Below, in pieces: positions 31,219 through 43,150 of a DNA stretch of 64,000 nt. The stretch is from assembly GCA_033964015.1 (NCBI GenBank), contig CM066919.1, positions 26,804,204-26,868,203 on the forward strand, in the 5' to 3' direction. A program made the position numbers and the translations under genes. The notes beneath the pieces were generated by a model. That model had not been told where the DNA came from. It did not search any database and saw nothing but the letters and a program-made list of their open reading frames with translations. Numbering within the stretch: position 1 is the first letter of the stretch; each line of letters starts with the position of its first letter. Source of the DNA: Scolanthus callimorphus. Lineage: Eukaryota > Cnidaria > Anthozoa > Actiniaria > Edwardsiidae.

Positions 31219-31515
31219 CAGTTAAAACCGTTGCATCCACGTTTTCAAAAACATCAAATTATTTTTGGATTTTTGACTTTACTGTTCCGCCAATCAAAAT
31301 ATCTGAGCCAATGAAACACTTGCCCTGTTTAGCCTAGTTCAGTCAACTGGCTTCCCTCTGCACTAAAACCAGGCAACGTCGCGACGGAAAGCCAGGCGAC
31401 TGCACTAGGCGAAACAGGACAAGAATCTGATTGGCTGATAATAATTGACTGGCGGAACAGCAAAGCCAAAAACAATGTTTTCAAAACATGGGCTGCGATG
31501 CAACGATTTTAGCTG
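31219..31515. mobile_element. 297-bp mariner-like MITE with TA duplication
   Basis: Ends CAGTTAAAACCGTTGCATC and its near inverse CGATTTTAGCTG, flanked by TA. Inner arms share CTGTTCCGCCAATCA / TGACTGGCGGAACAG. Confidence 0.8.
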
Positions 31516-32570
31516 TAAATAATGGATAAAAATATTTTCTAATAATTATATTATAGTTTAGAATATGCGCTACAGAATATTCCCAATTCACCTTTTGGGC
31601 GTCAGATTTCACGTGTAGTGGCACGTGGTAAAGATTTGTTGTTGTTGTTGTTGTTGTCGTGGTCTCAGGTGTCAGCAAACCCGAAAAGTTCGGACATTCG
31701 AGCTCGCCTTATCTGCTGAAGGTGACTCACGGTATGTACACATATCTAATAAAGATTTCCTAATTTCTAGTTCCCGTTTGTCAATCACAGCTTTTCTTTT
31801 TAGACTTTGAGTATTTCCCTCTTTGAATATTCATATATAGCTCCAGTTAGGCTGTAAAAGACTTGTTAGCTCCTTTTTGCAAACTGCACTTTCTTTTAGT
31901 ATGGTCACAACAAAGTGCGCTCACGCGCTCACTATTTGCAAAAATGATTCCCGGTATCCTGATCGATAGAGTTCTTCCATTTTCCTGGGGAAGTTCGAGA
32001 CCGTGACAGAAGGGATTTGTGGACACAGCGTTGTCAACAATAAGGACTCGTTTAAATGTACGAAAGATAGGTACATTTGTAGTCCATTTCGACGGTGAAA
32101 ATGGCCCTACATCATCGGAATATACAATATAAGGCCATGGTACTGAAAGTCATAGATTTGCGTCCGAACATTTGTTAAAACACATGCTGCCGTTTTTCAT
32201 TATTCATTATTTTCCTTTAAAGGCTCTTTTAGTCCTTTCGGATAGCCCTAGATGAACTAAGATGCTCAAGAAAATACGTCCTAAACCCTAACGTTGACAC
32301 AACTTTTCATCGATGACAGAACTTTAATCGAATGAGCAAACAGCTTCTCGTTGAAATTCTCTTGTAAAGTAAATATCTGGACATTGGGTTGCCTTGCATA
32401 CCCAGGGTAGAAATACCCGAAACTTTGGAGGATCCAGAGAGATTTTGTTTCCAAAACTTGTGTGTTGACCAGACGACCATAATAATTATTTGAGGGAACC
32501 AGGGGTTGTAACAAACATGTTGAGGGAGCTGTAGTGGCCATCCCTTGAGGGCAGACGGACTCTCTCTCGA
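31516..32570. other. intergenic DNA, no gene recognised
   Basis: Contains a TTG microsatellite at about 31637-31657. The long minus-strand frames at 32281-32724 show no family resemblance and partly oppose the LINE fragment downstream. Confidence 0.4.
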
Positions 32571-32837
32571 TTGTCCATGTTCCACCAGGTTGTTTATGGA
32601 ACTGTGGACATTGAGAGAGAGCCCTTCTTGGTTCCAATGGACCGGCCTTCAAGGAATGGCAACTCCAAGCGCTTCCATAGAGCACATTCAAAATGCAATC
32701 AACATGCGAATAGTTTTTTTCCATGGTGTACTAGGTTTTGGAACACACTGCCGGGCTCGATTACTGATATAGAGGATAAGGGCCGATTTAAAGGAGAGCT
32801 CCGAAAATATTTAATTGACAATGGCCACTGGTTTTAG
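32571..32837 (+). pseudogene. LINE ORF2 C-terminal fragment
   Basis: Plus-strand frame with FHRAHSKCNQHANSFFPWC, TRFWNTLPGSITDIE and FKGELRKYLIDNGHWF before the stop. The FFP...FWNxLP...FKxxL order is the typical C-terminal end of non-LTR retrotransposon proteins. Upstream reverse-transcriptase motifs are missing. Confidence 0.75.
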
Positions 32838-33138
32838 AGAATGTATTTTAAATTATTATTTATAGATTTATTCCATGTATTATGAATATCTAGATAGATT
32901 TGTATATTTTTATTTATACTGATGTGATACCGGAATTGGTTTTATCAGTTAATAAAGTAGATGTAGATGTAATTTTTGTATGTGCTATCTGATTAATAGT
33001 CCGGGAATGCTGTACTAACTAAAAAAACTCGTCGATTTTTTAAATTTAAATGACTGGGGCCCTGTGTAATTGGGGTATTCCACAAAAAATACCTCTCCTT
33101 TTAAGCCAATCACAGCGCACGCGAAAGAATAGAGGTAT

Positions 33139-33303
33139 ATGATTCTATAGGATTATTCAAAGCTTCAGGAGGCTAGATTCCGCTAAGAAAATGGCACGAA
33201 AAAAGCGATATCGCACGAGTCGCGGCGATATCATCTTTTTGAGTGCTATTTTCGGCGGAATCTAGCCGACTGAACGCTTTGAATATACTTGAATCCTATG
33301 ATA
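33139..33303. mobile_element. inverted-repeat element around ATTCCGC arms
   Basis: Left ATTCAAAGC...GGCTAGATTCCGC pairs with the right GGCGGAATCTAGCC...GCTTTGAATA, about 165 bp in all. Confidence 0.7.
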
Positions 33304-33496
33304 TCTCGTCCTCAATTTACACAAAAAAGAGATAGCATAGGATTCTACTTAAAAACCGGGAGATGAGGTAAAAATCCGGGAGAGTTGACGTCGCTGCTGG
33401 TAGGGTCCTCAACCCCTGGGTGTGGAAAAAAATGTGATCAGCCGATGTGGAAGAGAAGTCGAAAGGCAGGGGCGGCGAAGCACCGTAAAAAGTGCC

Positions 33497-33838
33497 CGGG
33501 GGGGGGGGGGGGGGGGGGGGGACTCCCATATTTTTAGGGCGGGGGTGCTCGTCGGGAACTTTCGATTTTACCCTAAAAGGTACCTAAAATTTATTTTGAC
33601 CCCAAAAGGTACCAACAAGACGTATTTTCCCTCGTAATTTTCTCTTGTATGTTTTCCGAGCGAAAATACGTCTCAAATTCAGGCTTCAAACAAGCGTGAT
33701 TTGCTTGATTTGCTAGAACGGACCCCTAACTGGTACCTACCTGGAAAAAATTGAAAGTTTTCAAATTTTACCCCTAAAAGGTACCAGAGGCCTAATTTTA
33801 AACCCTAAAAGGTACGACGAGCACCCCCCCCCCCCCCG
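33497..33838. repeat. repeat with poly-G tract and CCTAAAAGGTACC units
   Basis: A G run of about 24 is followed by GACTCCCATATTTTTAGGGC and GTGCTCGTCGGGAAC, then repeated ACCCCTAAAAGGTACC words, ending in a C run. Same family as near 5040, 12360, 14086 and 14640. Confidence 0.75.
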
Positions 33839-34173
33839 GGAAAAAGTGGGGGTGCCGAAGAGGCAAAACATGAAGTGGACACGTAATTTCGTTCGTTTTT
33901 CCATGTTTTTACCTTATGTACATTTTGAAAATATGTCACAATGTAATCTTAACCCTTATGGTCTCTGAGCCTAAGTGTCAAAACAGAAACAATCAAAGGC
34001 ACCGAGTGCCTCGGCGAAATCGTGGATACCTTTTTGTAAAGTGTCAGCATAGTCACCAGAGTCCAAAGACCTAGACCATTTGGAATGCACAACAGAGCAA
34101 TCAGACGCCCCAAAACTAGCTCTAACGCCTAGGTGATCCTAAGTATTTAACGTTAGGGCCTAAACATGAGTCT

Positions 34174-34385
34174 TATACCCCGTTCACACCAAAACATGTT
34201 TAGTTAAACCAAGGTTTTTCTTCACCTGATGACACGACAAGTTTCTTACTGCGATAAACTCTTACTAGTCTATTCAGTTTTGTCCTTGGAACTTGGAACA
34301 GTCTCCTCTTGGGAGATAAGGATTTAAACCAGTTTAATTAAACCACCTTTAAACTAGTTTAAGCGGCGAAGTGAATGGGGTATAG
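34174..34385. mobile_element. 212-bp MITE, ATACCCCGTTCAC ends
   Basis: Left ATACCCCGTTCACACC and right inverse ATACCCCATTCACTTCG, with inner AAACATGTTTAGTTAAACC and GTTTAATTAAACC. No open frame. Confidence 0.7.
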
Positions 34386-34416
34386 AGACTACCTTCTGAA
34401 ATACATGTCAAATGAA

Positions 34417-34442
34417 CTGATGAGGGCTCGTATGAGCCGAAA
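34417..34442 (+). ncRNA. hammerhead-ribozyme-like core, best match
   Basis: CTGATGA, then a G, then hairpin GGCTC-GTAT-GAGCC, then GAAA. This is an exact CUGAUGA / stem II / GAAA arrangement. The partner strands for stems I and III and the cleavage nucleotide were not established by eye. Confidence 0.5.
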
Positions 34443-34925
34443 GTACTTTTATTTTTCCAGGTGAGCTGTAAGTTGCAGAATATACAGGTATGGAAAGACC
34501 ATTTCACAACATGTCTAATGCGATTTTTTGATTGGCTATTAGGGAAGCCATTCATCGGTTTCTTGCAATATCAATAGTCTCTGATTGGCTAGTTACCAAT
34601 GGAAAGAACAGACGATACTATATCTTCTGTTATGTGTATCAGTTGAATTTAAATCCCCTACTCACTGAATTCTTCGACTGAATGCATTATTCCAGACAAA
34701 TGATGATATGTACATGTGCTTGCTACTAATAGACCCTTATTATATAGACACGAGTGTTTTACTGGGAAATACGCCACTCGTAGATCTCATACGAAGCTAC
34801 ATCCGGGTCCTCAGTGACATATTTTCCATATCCTCACTAGTTAGGATATCGGTCAAAACAAAAATGCTTGGAAATCAATTTGGAATATTTTTTTTCTGGT
34901 TTGTCTATATAATAAAAAGAAAATT

Positions 34926-35054
34926 ACACGGTGGCTTGGAGATATGAGTTTTATTTTCTCGTGTCAAAAACTATTTTACTCATTCGCTGCGCTCATTCGT
35001 AAAATATTGTTCTTGCCACTCGAAAATAAAACTCATATCTTCGCGCCACCGTGT
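34926..35054. mobile_element. ACACGGTGGCTTG MITE, copy 1
   Basis: Inverted ends ACACGGTGGCTTGGAGATAT and the inverse of ATATCTTCGCGCCACCGTGT. A second copy lies at 39719-39846. Adjacent blocks (34739-34925) recur in inverted order around 39850-39945 and 40304-40385, so both are parts of a larger composite repeat. Confidence 0.8.
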
Positions 35055-35078
35055 AATATCCTCTATTTATCACGTTAA

Positions 35079-35430
35079 TATGGATCATGATATCTTATAG
35101 TTATCAGGAAGCGAAGTCCATAAATCAAATTAGCACATCCGTATTAGAAAAGCTGCAAAGTTTGGGAAGAATTACTCGAAAACTGGCCGAGATATGAATG
35201 GGGAAAAAAACAATGTATGGGAAAAAAACATCAAAACGAGGCTCGTAGCGCGTCGATGCGCTACCACCATACATTTTATTGCAAAAATCATCAATTTAGA
35301 AAAATCATATCTTGGTCAGTATTCAACCAATCTTCACCAAACTTTGCATTTTTACTTATACGGATGTGCTGAATTGAATACTGGTCTTTGTTTCCTGATA
35401 ACTATAAGATATCATTAAGCCATATTAGCG
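35079..35430. mobile_element. foldback MITE, GGCCTTTTCGCGCAATATTG family, copy 3
   Basis: Ends TTATCACGTTAATATGG and the inverse of CCATATTAGCGTGATAAGG, with the shared interior ATCTTATAGTTATCAGGAA. It lies just downstream of the TRAPPC12 stop. Confidence 0.8.
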
Positions 35431-35647
35431 TGATAAGGGTCTATATAAGCTTTACTCCATTCTCGTACCACCCGCGCTCCTCGGTCGCCTTCTAATAAAA
35501 TGAGGCATAATAATCCATTGAAATTTAATATGGCATTCAGCCACGAGAGGAGGCCGTGTATCCCACACATCCCAGCATACAGTGCGCACCTTTCCAGCAT
35601 CATTAAATAAAGGCGCAAATGTCACGTGGTCAAATTCTCCATGTCGC

Positions 35648-38600
35648 TCATGCAATTTTTAAACACGACGCGTTGAATCCATCTCCTTTGTACTGGGCCA
35701 CGAGTTCTAGGAGCTTATGCTTTTTTTGCATGCTCCAGGAGGATTCGAGTTCATATATCGTACACAAATTAAACAGCAGGCCATCATTGAGGTTACGCGG
35801 AGGGTTGGACCATATGGCAGTTTCGAGGACTTGTAAGGCCTGAGGAAAATAAACAGGTACAAAGAGTGTCATGCCCGTCTTTCAGACACTGATCCACGGG
35901 CACCCTGTGCTCGCTATTGGTCTTCAAGGGTCAGGGCCCTCGAGGATTTAGCGTGAAAGGTAAGGAAAAGGCCTGTAGACGTCTCAATTGCAATCTTTAT
36001 CCCAATCAATGCCATGTATATGTATCAGAGAGTGTCATAAAGCTATGTATGGGCACTGCTAATAGTTCTATGCGTCGCTAGCACAAATGTACGTCATTCC
36101 AGTCAAGCAAACAGACGGCAAGAGAAATATAGTAGCTTAGACTAATATAAACAAGATATACCTCTTTTAGATTGCCAAGAAATAACAGACAGACCGCTAC
36201 GTTATTGATGGCCTAAAAAGAAAACATGAATTAAATAAATTATCAGAAATTTCGAGAATAAGAATCGTCAGAAAAGTGCGCATACACAATTAAAATTGTT
36301 AGAAAACAAAGAACAGTTGTGTATGGTAATAGCTAAGTGTGCGTTGATTATTAATATGAACGCTTGGACAACTAATAAATTGCCATTCTCGTAAACAGAA
36401 CTCCCCGACTCGTTACCTCGCGGGGTCCCTTACTCGCTAAAATGTCAAACTTCGTTTGCTAGCCGACTTTTTGACCTTTACTATACAACAAATTTAGAAA
36501 AGAACAAAAATATAAATATCGTATACGCATGCGTCAGTAGCTCTTAACCAAGCCTTTCCCGCGAGGTCGTGACGAAACGGGGAGCTCTGGGTACGAGGAT
36601 GGGGAAAAAGAATCTCGAGAAAACCGTGCGCAAAGGGAATGAGCAATATACGCGCTGGTTAAAAACATAAAACACCTTAAACATTGGAAAAGAAAAGAAC
36701 AGTGCGGGTAGATAATTAGAGGACAGCAGATCGGTAAGACGTAGAACAAAAGAGCGAACCAAACTCACCACGGAATTGTCTGGGTCAAGCTTGGTCACAG
36801 CGACAAAATGCTTGTGCGCATCTTCGTATGATCCAGTAGCGAGAGACATGAATCCTCTAAAATAGCCAGAGAATCGCAATCAGATTATCTGAATTTACGT
36901 CCTCTACGAGACAAAGATGACCGTAATTTCTGATTATGAAGGGCACCCAAATAGCACGAGGACTTCCTTCTTAAACACACGAAATTTAACACGCTTGGAC
37001 CTGTTACATATAAAATGTAGATGTTCCTCCTCATTAAGTTGATAATTTTCAAGTCTCACTACCTGTTTGCTAGATTACTGCTGACAGAAGGTACATGTTG
37101 ATCAGTTCTTACTTGTTCAGGACCACTGTGCTTAATGTCTCTGGATCTCCGCTAGAATTCTCCTCCACTAGTTTGAAATAGCTCTCGGCTCGCTCTAAAT
37201 CACCAAGCTACGAGAAATAAATAGCAAAACAACACTAAATATATCCGTTGGCATAAAAACCGAAATACATAATCAGATCTTTTTCCCTTTGCTCTTCCTC
37301 ACCTGAAGGTAGATTCTTCCAATACCAGAGTTCAGAGCTGTAGACTTGGATGGGTCATGTTTTTTGATAGATTCGAAGACGGAAACAGCAAGATTGTAGT
37401 CCTACGTGAAAATGAAAAGCAAACACAGTTGAACTAGAGAGCTTTTTAAAAACATTCAATAACCTACTGAAGCTTCCCTCTGACCCTCTTTCACTGTGGC
37501 CGCCTGTAAAACATTGCTAATGTAAGAAGCATCTTGATTATCTTCGTACACCCCATCCCCCAATCCTTTCTTCCACACGCACACTGCCACGAAACTGAAA
37601 GGCTATACAGCAAAACCGTCACCATTTCCATTCACCAACCTTTCGCGTGCAAAGACACAAAATCAAGAGACAAAATGTCTTACTTTGACAGCCAAGAAGC
37701 AGTTCCCTACTGCGTACACCACTCTTAACGAGCGCTCCTTCCATAATCTTATGGCAGCTGTGAGAAAAGAGAATGATACGATGACAAGGACGAAGAACAA
37801 GAACAGCTACAACTCAGTGTCAAAACCTGCCAACAACGGCAGCACATAGATCATCCGTACACAGACAAGTATGAGTAGTCACTTCTGTCGCCTGTCTCTT
37901 GATTTACTAATTTGAGAGACTGAGTGAGCTTAACATGCGCGGTACATAACCCTAGCATGACGAACCTTGACGCTGTTCGTTAGTCTTTTCCGATTCTGAA
38001 CCATCTTCATCCAGCCCTTGTGACAGATGTCTCATTACTCGAGTACACATTCGCTGTAGTTCGTACAGTCGGTCTAAAGCTTCATTGGGTTTTCCGATGT
38101 GCTGGGGTAACTCAGCATGTAAGATACGCAACGAGAAGGGAACCATGCAGCCTTTGAAAAGAGAAAAAGAAAAATCGCCAATGCATAAAAGTAAATTCCA
38201 GCAATTCAAGGAAATGATACCATGTGATACTGCATCCCAACATGAACAAAGGGGCAATTGGTGTCGGGAGTTCAATGTGAGAAGCAGCAAAATAGAGTGA
38301 CCATGATGCTGAAGATGGCAATACAAGCCCTGAATAAACTTTGTTATCAAGCGGTGTCTAAGGCAATACAAGCCCTGAATAAACTTGGTTATCAAGCGGT
38401 GTCTAACCCTATGGTCATGGCAATACAAGCCCTGAATAAACTTTGTTATCAAGCGGTGTCTAACCCTATGGTCATGGCAATACAAGCCCTGAATAAACTT
38501 TGTTATCAAGCGGTGTCTAACCCTATGGTCATGGCAATACAAGCCCTGAATAAACTTGGTTATCAAGCGGTGTCTAACCCTATGGTCATGGCAATACAAG

Positions 38601-41600
38601 CCCTGAATAAACTTTGTTATCAAGCGGTGTCTAACCCTATGGTCATGGCAATACAAGCCCTGAATAAACTTTGTTATCAAGCGGTGTCTAACACTATGGT
38701 CATGGCAATACAAGCCCTGAATAAACTTTGTTATCAAGCGGTGTCTAACCCTATGGTCATGGCAATACAAGCCCTGAATAAACTTTGTTATCAAGCGGTG
38801 TCTAACCCTATGGTCATGACAATACAAGCCCTGAATAAACTTTGTTATCAAGCGGTGTCTAACACTATGGTCATGGCAATACAAGCCCTGAATAAACTTT
38901 GTTATCAAGCGGTGTCTAACCCTATGGTCATGACAATACAAGCCCTGAATAAACTTTGTTATCAAGCGGTGTCTAACCCTATGGTCATGGCAATACAAGC
39001 CCTGAATAAACTTTGTTATCAAGCGGTGTCTAACCCTATGGTCATGGCAATACAAGCCCTGAATAAACTTGGTTATCAAGCGGTGTCTAACCCTATGGTC
39101 ATGGCAATACAAGCCCTGAATAAACGTTGTTATCAAGCGGTGTCTAACCCTATGGTCATGGCAATACAAGCCCTGAATAAACTTTGTTATCAAGCGGTGT
39201 CTAACACTTAGACAGTGGACGCCAGCTAGCAGGGCAGTGTGACTAGATTTCAGTTTTAGTCCCCAAAGTGGCGACGCGTTGTAAGCATACTACAAATTTG
39301 GTCGGAGAATTGCCGATTTTGATCGAACAATGTCCGATGACCGGCAGTAATTTCCAGCTCTGGACTGTGAAACGTAACACGGTACGGACAAGGCATTGCT
39401 CGCATGATCGTGACGACTTCAGCCAATCACATCCCGCGAAATTTATGATCAACCAATCAAAAGACTTAGACACGACACGGCACAATATCGTTACGGCGTG
39501 GCCACGGCACTGAAAGCACTGTAACTTTTTCGCAGTCACACGAAATCTGCTCCATCTATATATGGTGACAGAAACAGTGATGCAGATGATAAAGATGGTC
39601 AATGTGATGATAATAAAGGTCATCCTAATAATAAAACTGAATTCTAATGTGTTATAAATTAATGTTGATGATGGCATATATGCCATTATTATATAGAGAG
39701 AGGATATTACACGGTGGCTTGAAGATATTAGTTAGTTATTTTCGAGTGGCAAGACTATGAACAATATTTTACGAATGAGCGCAGCGAATGAATAAAATTT
39801 TATTTTTGAGAAGAGAAATAAAACTGATATCTTCAAGCCACCGTGTCATTTTCTTTTTATTATATAGACAAACCAGAAAAAAATATTCCAAATTGATTTC
39901 CAAGCACTTTTGTTTTGACCGATATCCTCACTAGTGAGGATATGGAACATTAATATACGACTTTTAATATACAAAATTGAGTGCAGATATGGAGCCGTAT
40001 TACACGGCTGAAAACTGTATTACACTGTAAGAAACCGGTTACGAACCGGTTTCTCGCGCGCACTTGAATGGCTTCCCGATCGTGTGCTAGTGAAATCACG
40101 TAAGTTTTCTAGTGCATTTGGAAAAGAAAAGGAATATATTTGTATAATAAATAACTCATTAGATGTTTTTTCATGTAATACTGGCGGACATTTTACTCGT
40201 TGCTCGCATTTTTCCTCACCCCTGCGGGGCTCGGAAAGATACGTCCGCAACTCGTAAAATATCCGCCCGTATTACATGAAAAAACATCTAATAAGATATA
40301 TATATATGTCACTCAGGTCCCGAAAGTAGCTTCTTATGAGATCTACGAGTGGCGTATTTCCCAGTAAAACACTCGTGTCTATATAATAAATATATATATA
40401 TGTACCTTTCCTCCCAGGGTATGTTTCGGGATAATATTCATAGTACAGGTCTGGTTGGTCAAAGTTCCTGAAAGCATCTAGCTCTGCTTCTGCTGTGCTG
40501 TACATCTGAAGCTTGAATAGCAAAGTGACTCTGAAAAACCAGATCTGGAAAACAGCCACCAAAGAAAAGCTGTAGTCACTAAGATTGCTTATTTACAAGG
40601 GGACTTTTGATACTAAAAGTTGTCTTTACAGCAATATTTACAATTGTTAAAATACAACGTTTCGACGCCGCCATGATGCCATTATCAAGTGGAATAAAGA
40701 TTAATTATGCAGAGTGTCCTGAGTTGCTAAATTAGCATATTGCACAGTGATTGAGTTGTACAAACAATTTTGCATGAATTACATCGGCCTGCACATTGAG
40801 CGTGGGCCGGATGGTGCAGATAGGCAAACATTTATTTCAAAAGACAACCAAATTTGCCTCTGCACTTAGCGAGCATGCCAAAATATGGGGGCAGGTCATC
40901 AGGGATAATGCTGTTTTGATTATTGCTTATAAAACAAGATGCTACCTGCAGTGTCTTGTGAGTGTGTAGAGCTCTCTGGCCCTGTTGACCAACACCCTGG
41001 CCATGTGCTGTCAGGAACCTTGCTGTGAACTCTAGCCCCGCTCTCCAACACTGGCCAGCCTGGGAAACATTAATATGCTAATGTTTGGATTAAAGCCTGA
41101 AGACAAGTGTCATCTCTAGCATGGAATGGCATGACTAGATGTTTTGATGGTGACGAGTGAGTTGTAAGATGTACGGTAGTGCCTTGCCAAGCCATGGAAG
41201 ATTTGCAGCACCAAAATGACCAAGTGCTGCATTTGGGACTAAAAAGTCAAAAGTGCCAGCCTGAATAAGTGCCACACCAAATCAAGATAACTTTTTAACA
41301 CAAAGACAAGCAAAAATTAGAATGAGATTTTAATATTTCTTAGAACTTAACCATGCCAAGTGTTTAATAGCCCCCCCTCCCCCCAAATAAGTGCTATGCT
41401 TGAATAAGCATCTCATCTATAGCACAAAACTAAGTGGGCTGTGGCACTTATTCAAGTAAATAGTGCATACTGCTTTGCACTCAAGTGATCTCTAGCTGTT
41501 ACAGGCTTCAACTCCCTTATCCTTTTCAGGTGTAGATTTTGCTACTTGTCTTACCAGAAGTTCTCTAAGGCCAGATTCATTGAGAGGCACACTGTCAACC

Positions 41601-43150
41601 GTCAGAATTTGTCTCTTCTCTGCTTCCTGCTCCCCAACATATCTTAACAGCATATCTTTTACTGGATCAATCTGTCGAAGGCACAAACTGTATATTAAGG
41701 ATTTTAAAGACTTATGGATATGGTCACTTCATCACCCTTGGAAATGAAAAATATCAGGCAGGAAATACCATCTTCAGGGTTTCTAACCAAATGATCTGTA
41801 GAAGATGACCCATTGGTCTGCAAATTAAATAATTCAATTGTCTTATCACAAAAAGGTTGCAGTGATTAAATGGTCCATTCCATCTTTCAACCAAAAAAAA
41901 AAAGAATGCAGGAAACATTTTATTCAGACTGGTAAAACAGTAAATGTGGAACAAATGCAGCTCTTTTCCTATTACATGTGGGAGAGCAATTGTCCATTCT
42001 AGGTATAAAATCCAATAGTCAGGATTATAGAGTTGCATTTGGCTTGCAACAATTTTAGAATGTAGCTACAGTAATCCAATGAACGTAATAATGACATAAG
42101 AATACTGATGGGTAACCTGTGGTCCATCGACTACTATTCCTGGGGAGGTAAGGAACTGCTGGTCAACATCAGCATTGCTCATCATCCCAGAACCAATGGT
42201 CACCAACAGCTGTCTGGTCTGTGGTGAGGGGATCCATGCTGAGCACATTTTATCTTCTTCTGTCTGATTACTTTGAACCTCTATGTCTGGTGTTATTGGC
42301 ATTGGAACCTGTTGTCGCTCATTGTCTAAGTCCAACCCTGCTAGAGGATCTAGCAGGGTAGGTTTTATAGCATGTAATCCTCCTAGAGGGTCATGGGTAA
42401 CCTGGACCATTTGGATGCCTTTAGGGGTGACAGGGATTGTAGGTGTTGGGAAAGACCCTTGGTGACTTTGCACTGATGGCAATTGATGCTGGGTGATCTG
42501 GGGTGATGAAAATGGCTGCTGAATGTACTGGAGAGTGTATGGTGCTCCTGCATGAGTTGGTACTGGTGATGTTTCTTCTTGCTGTTCTTCCTCTGGTGCT
42601 AACAGAACAGAGGTTTCTACTGGTTGTTGATCTTGAAGAGCATCCTGGGAACTTTCCTGATCCTGGGTACTCTGCAATTCCTGAAAGGGATCCTGGGTAA
42701 TCCCTTGCTGAGCCCTAAACACCCCTTGAAGTTGCTGGAATCCCTGACATACTGATGTATTTTCAGCAGTTTGAACAACATCAAGCTGAGAATCTTCTGC
42801 ACCAGCCAAAGTCTCATCCTGAAAAGTATCACCAGTAAGCAATAGTGGTTGTAAAGCCTCTTGTTGACCTTGTGATTGCTGAGCTTGGGTTTCTAACGAC
42901 TGTAGCTGAGTGTCCACAAATGCATCATTTGTTTTGGTTATGGTGTCAAAGAAGGTTTGGGCTTCAGTGGGTGTGGTCTGTGTACTGGTAAACAAGTCAC
43001 TAAGGGAACGGGGCTCTTTTTGGCCAAGTGGGATAGATTCTTCATCTAGGCGCTGTTTGAATGGACTAGTATGAGTGGGGGAGTGTGATTCTAAAATGCC
43101 AATCTTGGTAGTTGGACTATTGGGGGTTTCCTCATTCATCCAGTGACCCT
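35648..43150 (-). CDS. TRAPPC12: trafficking protein particle complex subunit 12
   Basis: Coding exons, in transcript order: 43139-42117, 41671-41555, 41059-40946, 40544-40406, 38151-37966, 37757-37684, 37401-37303, 37207-37113, 36856-36769, 36212-36162, 35839-35648. The total is 2178 nt, about 725 aa, close to the 735 aa of the human protein. The long first exon encodes a Gln/Pro-rich disordered N-terminus. Conserved parts include FDQPDLYYEYYPETYPGRKG, MVPFSLRILHAELPQHIGKP, IRLWKERSLRVVYAVGNCF and the ending YELESSWSMQKKHKLLEL ... FNASCLKIA. The C-terminal half is TPR-like helical repeats. TRAPPC12 is a metazoan TRAPPIII subunit acting in ER-to-Golgi tethering. All exon phases match. The first exon begins at 43150 after a strong acceptor (TGTTTTCTTAG), 11 nt before the ATG, so an upstream exon must exist. 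Confidence 0.95.
38317..39210. repeat. 57-bp minisatellite in TRAPPC12 intron
   Basis: 16 copies of a unit starting GGCAATACAAGCCCTGAATA and containing CTAACCCTATGGTCAT. The first unit is short (38 bp). Because 57 is a multiple of three and both strands lack stops in one frame, it produces long open frames on both strands (317 and 413 codons) that are not genes. Confidence 0.95.
39719..39846. mobile_element. ACACGGTGGCTTG MITE, copy 2
   Basis: Inverted ends ACACGGTGGCTTGAAGATAT and the inverse of ATATCTTCAAGCCACCGTGT. It lies in the TRAPPC12 intron 38152-40405. Confidence 0.8.
40151..40292. mobile_element. 142-bp inverted-repeat element in TRAPPC12 intron
   Basis: Left ATTAGATGTTTTTTCATGTA and right TACATGAAAAAACATCTAAT are exact inverses. 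Inner arms share ACTCG...GCTCGC and GCAACTCG. Confidence 0.8.
41672..42116. other. TRAPPC12 intron
   Basis: Lies between the exons at 42117 and 41671. Donor CAG|GTTACC and acceptor TTCGACAG are clear. No other feature seen. Confidence 0.7.

Noticed and set aside
32281..32724. 147-codon minus-strand frame
   Set aside because: Partly antisense to a LINE fragment, with no domain and no splice support.
37952..39193. 413-codon minus-strand frame with 19-residue repeats
   Set aside because: Most of it is the 57-bp minisatellite, which is open because the unit is a multiple of three. Only the terminal part (37966-38151) is a real TRAPPC12 exon, defined by its splice sites and conservation.
38258..39211. 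317-codon plus-strand frame AIQALNK repeats
   Set aside because: It is the opposite strand of the same minisatellite, with no conserved domain.
42283..42832. Several frames antisense to or shifted within the first TRAPPC12 exon
   Set aside because: Shadows of the Gln/Pro-rich real frame.
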